Assembly (NCBI RefSeq): GCF_013348785.1
Contig: NZ_CP054691.1
Coordinates: 2,108,001 to 2,172,000, forward strand
DNA length: 64,000 nt
Direction: 5' to 3'
DNA from: Gordonia sp. X0973
GTDB taxonomy: Bacteria; Actinomycetota; Actinomycetes; Mycobacteriales; Mycobacteriaceae
A program made the position numbers and the translations under genes. The notes under the pieces were generated by a model that made no database searches, was not told the origin of the DNA, and worked only from the letters and a program-made list of their open reading frames with translations. This document shows, one piece after another, positions 62,510 to 64,000 of the stretch (positions are counted from its first letter, which is position 1; the number at the start of each line of letters is the position of its first letter).

Positions 62510-64000
62510 CCGACGACTTCGACGCGATCGTCGTCGGCGCGGGGCACAACGGCCTGATCGCCGCGGCCTACCTGGCGCGGGCGGGCCGCTCGGTGTGCGT
62601 ACTCGAACGCGACCCGATCCCCGGCGGCGCGGTGTCCACCGTGCAACGATTCCCCGGCTACGCCGTCGACCGCGGATCCTCGGCGCACCTGATGATCCGG
62701 CACACCCCGATCCTCGCCGAACTCGACCTGGCCGCCCACGGACTCCGCTACGCCGACTGCGATCCGTGGGCCTTCGCCCCCGCCGAGACCGACGACGAGC
62801 AGCCCATCGTGTTCCGCCGCGACCTGGCGGCCACCTGCGCCTCCATCGAGCGCTCCTGCGGGCGTCGCGACGCGGATGCCTATGCCGCATTCGTCGCGGT
62901 GTGGGCGCCGCGGGCACGGGCGATGATGGCCTCGTTCGTCGACGAGCCCACCCCGACGCGGTTCGCGCGGGCCTTCGCCGCCAGCGGTTGGCGCACCCGC
63001 AGCGCGCGGCGCTCGCCCGTCGGCAGGCGGATCGGCGCGTTCTCGTCGATGTCACAGGACATGATGCGGCCGGGCGACGCACTGCTGGACGAGTGGTTCG
63101 ACGCCGAGCGGCTCAAAGCCGCCCTGGCCTGGTTCGGCGCCCAGTCCGGACCGCCGATGGATCTGCCAGGCACCGCGCCGATGGTGGGCTTCGCCGCCCT
63201 GATGCACGACATCCCGCCCGGTCGGGCCATCGGCGGCAGCGGCGCGCTGACCACCGCGTTGCTCGCCCGCCTGGCGTCCGACGGCGCCCGGGTCCACACC
63301 GGCGCCGCGGTCACCGCGCTGCACCGGGAACGCGCCGGTTGGCGCGTGGTCGCCGCCGACGGGCGGGTCCGCCGGGCGCGCCACGTCGTCGCCGCCTGCC
63401 ACATCGGGGCCACGCTGGACCTGCTCGAGGCCGGCGGCCTCCGCACCGCTGACCTGGACCGGTGGCGGCGCGCCATCGTCGTCGGCAACGGGATCGGCAT
63501 CGCCGTGCGGCTGGGCACCACCGCCCTGCCCGCCTACCGGAACCTGCCGGCCGACCTGCCCTCGCACGGTCTGCACAGCGGATTGGGGCTGCTCGTCGCC
63601 GATCGGGCGCTTCTGCGCCGCGCCCGGGCGGCCAGCGTCGTCGGACGGCTGCCCGACCGTCCTGCGGTCCTGCCGATGGGCTTCTCCGCACTCGATCCGA
63701 GTATCGCCCCCGCCGGGCGGCACCTGGTCAACGTCTGGGCGCAGTGGCACCCGTACGCGCTGGCCGACGGCCGGTCCTGGGCCGATGCGGCGCAGCCGGC
63801 CGCCGACGCCGTCGTCGCCGAGATCGAGCGGTTCGCCCCGGGTTTCGCTGGTTCCATCGAGCACTGTCACATCCAGACGCCGGCCGACCTCGAGGCGGAG
63901 CTCGGCCTCCCGGCGGGCAACATCATGCACGTGGAGATGAGCATCGACCAGATGTTCGGCTGGCGACCACACCCCGATCTGGCCGGTCGGCGCGTGCCCG
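62506..64000 (+). CDS. FAD-dependent oxidoreductase, phytoene desaturase-like (3' end cut by window)
   Basis: The frame opens at GTG 62506 and runs to the window edge (498 codons). It starts with the dinucleotide-binding motif DAIVVGAGHNGLIAAAYLAR followed by VLERDPIPGG and AVSTVQRFPGYAVDRGSSAH, the pattern of phytoene desaturase/amine-oxidase-type flavoproteins. GRAIGGSGALTTALLARL and RHVVAACH are later landmarks. The true substrate is not clear; carotenoid genes are not adjacent. It is translationally coupled to the GNAT gene. Confidence 0.85.
   Translation, partial: MTDDFDAIVVGAGHNGLIAAAYLARAGRSVCVLERDPIPGGAVSTVQRFPGYAVDRGSSAHLMIRHTPILAELDLAAHGLRYADCDPWAFAPAETDDEQPIVFRRDLAATCASIERSCGRRDADAYAAFVAVWAPRARAMMASFVDEPTPTRFARAFAASGWRTRSARRSPVGRRIGAFSSMSQDMMRPGDALLDEWFDAERLKAALAWFGAQSGPPMDLPGTAPMVGFAALMHDIPPGRAIGGSGALTTALLARLASDGARVHTGAAVTALHRERAGWRVVAADGRVRRARHVVAACHIGATLDLLEAGGLRTADLDRWRRAIVVGNGIGIAVRLGTTALPAYRNLPADLPSHGLHSGLGLLVADRALLRRARAASVVGRLPDRPAVLPMGFSALDPSIAPAGRHLVNVWAQWHPYALADGRSWADAAQPAADAVVAEIERFAPGFAGSIEHCHIQTPADLEAELGLPAGNIMHVEMSIDQMFGWRPHPDLAGRRVP

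Overview
The window is GC-rich actinobacterial chromosome from the Mycobacteriales (Corynebacteriales) suborder, most likely a Gordonia-type genome. This rests on a complete mce transport operon, an nadA/NrtR and bio block laid out as in mycobacteria, a dcw cluster ending in wag31, GTG-rich starts, many short 'TAnnnT + 6-7 nt + start codon' (leaderless) promoters, and a class of T-box leader on ileS known from actinobacteria. The genus is inference. No rRNA, tRNA, insertion sequence, prophage or CRISPR array is visible. Both ends cut genes: an aldehyde dehydrogenase on the left and a FAD oxidoreductase on the right.

Left part (1-14.8 kb). An aldehyde dehydrogenase is followed by nadC and nadA (overlapping, no nadB between them). 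These diverge from an NrtR-type regulator, with a perfect inverted repeat at the nadA promoter. Next comes a tightly overlapped biotin operon, bioA-bioF-bioD-bioB-bsaP-DUF2567, diverging from a TetR gene of the BioQ type. A 25-bp palindrome there carries both divergent -10 boxes. A membrane acyltransferase with a C-terminal SGNH domain and treY follow.

Middle part (14.8-40.5 kb). A complete mce operon (yrbEA, yrbEB, mceA-F, Mce-associated protein) is on the minus strand. After it come ilvA, dnaE, an RluD-family pseudouridine synthase, lspA, two lipoprotein genes, an asparaginase, a GNAT acetyltransferase, a GT87 glycosyltransferase, dinB and ileS. ileS is preceded by a T-box riboswitch.

Right part (40.5-61.1 kb) is the division and cell wall cluster, all on the minus strand. 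In transcription order it runs mraZ, rsmH, ftsL-like, ftsI, murE, a murF-position ORF, mraY, murD, ftsW, murG, murC, ftsQ, ftsZ, pgeF, sepF, yggT, wag31 and a proline-rich membrane protein. It makes and flips lipid II, cross-links septal wall and organises the divisome. The most unusual point is that only a 163-residue protein resembling the MurF C-terminal domain stands where a full-length murF (about 500 residues) is expected. yggS is also missing from its usual place between pgeF and sepF. Upstream of mraZ are a DUF3040 gene, a HEPN-like gene, a GNAT gene and an oxidoreductase, with a LexA-type box between the HEPN and GNAT genes.

A 22-bp tandem repeat family occurs at two distant intergenic spots (4.15 kb and 31.95 kb), both between converging genes.
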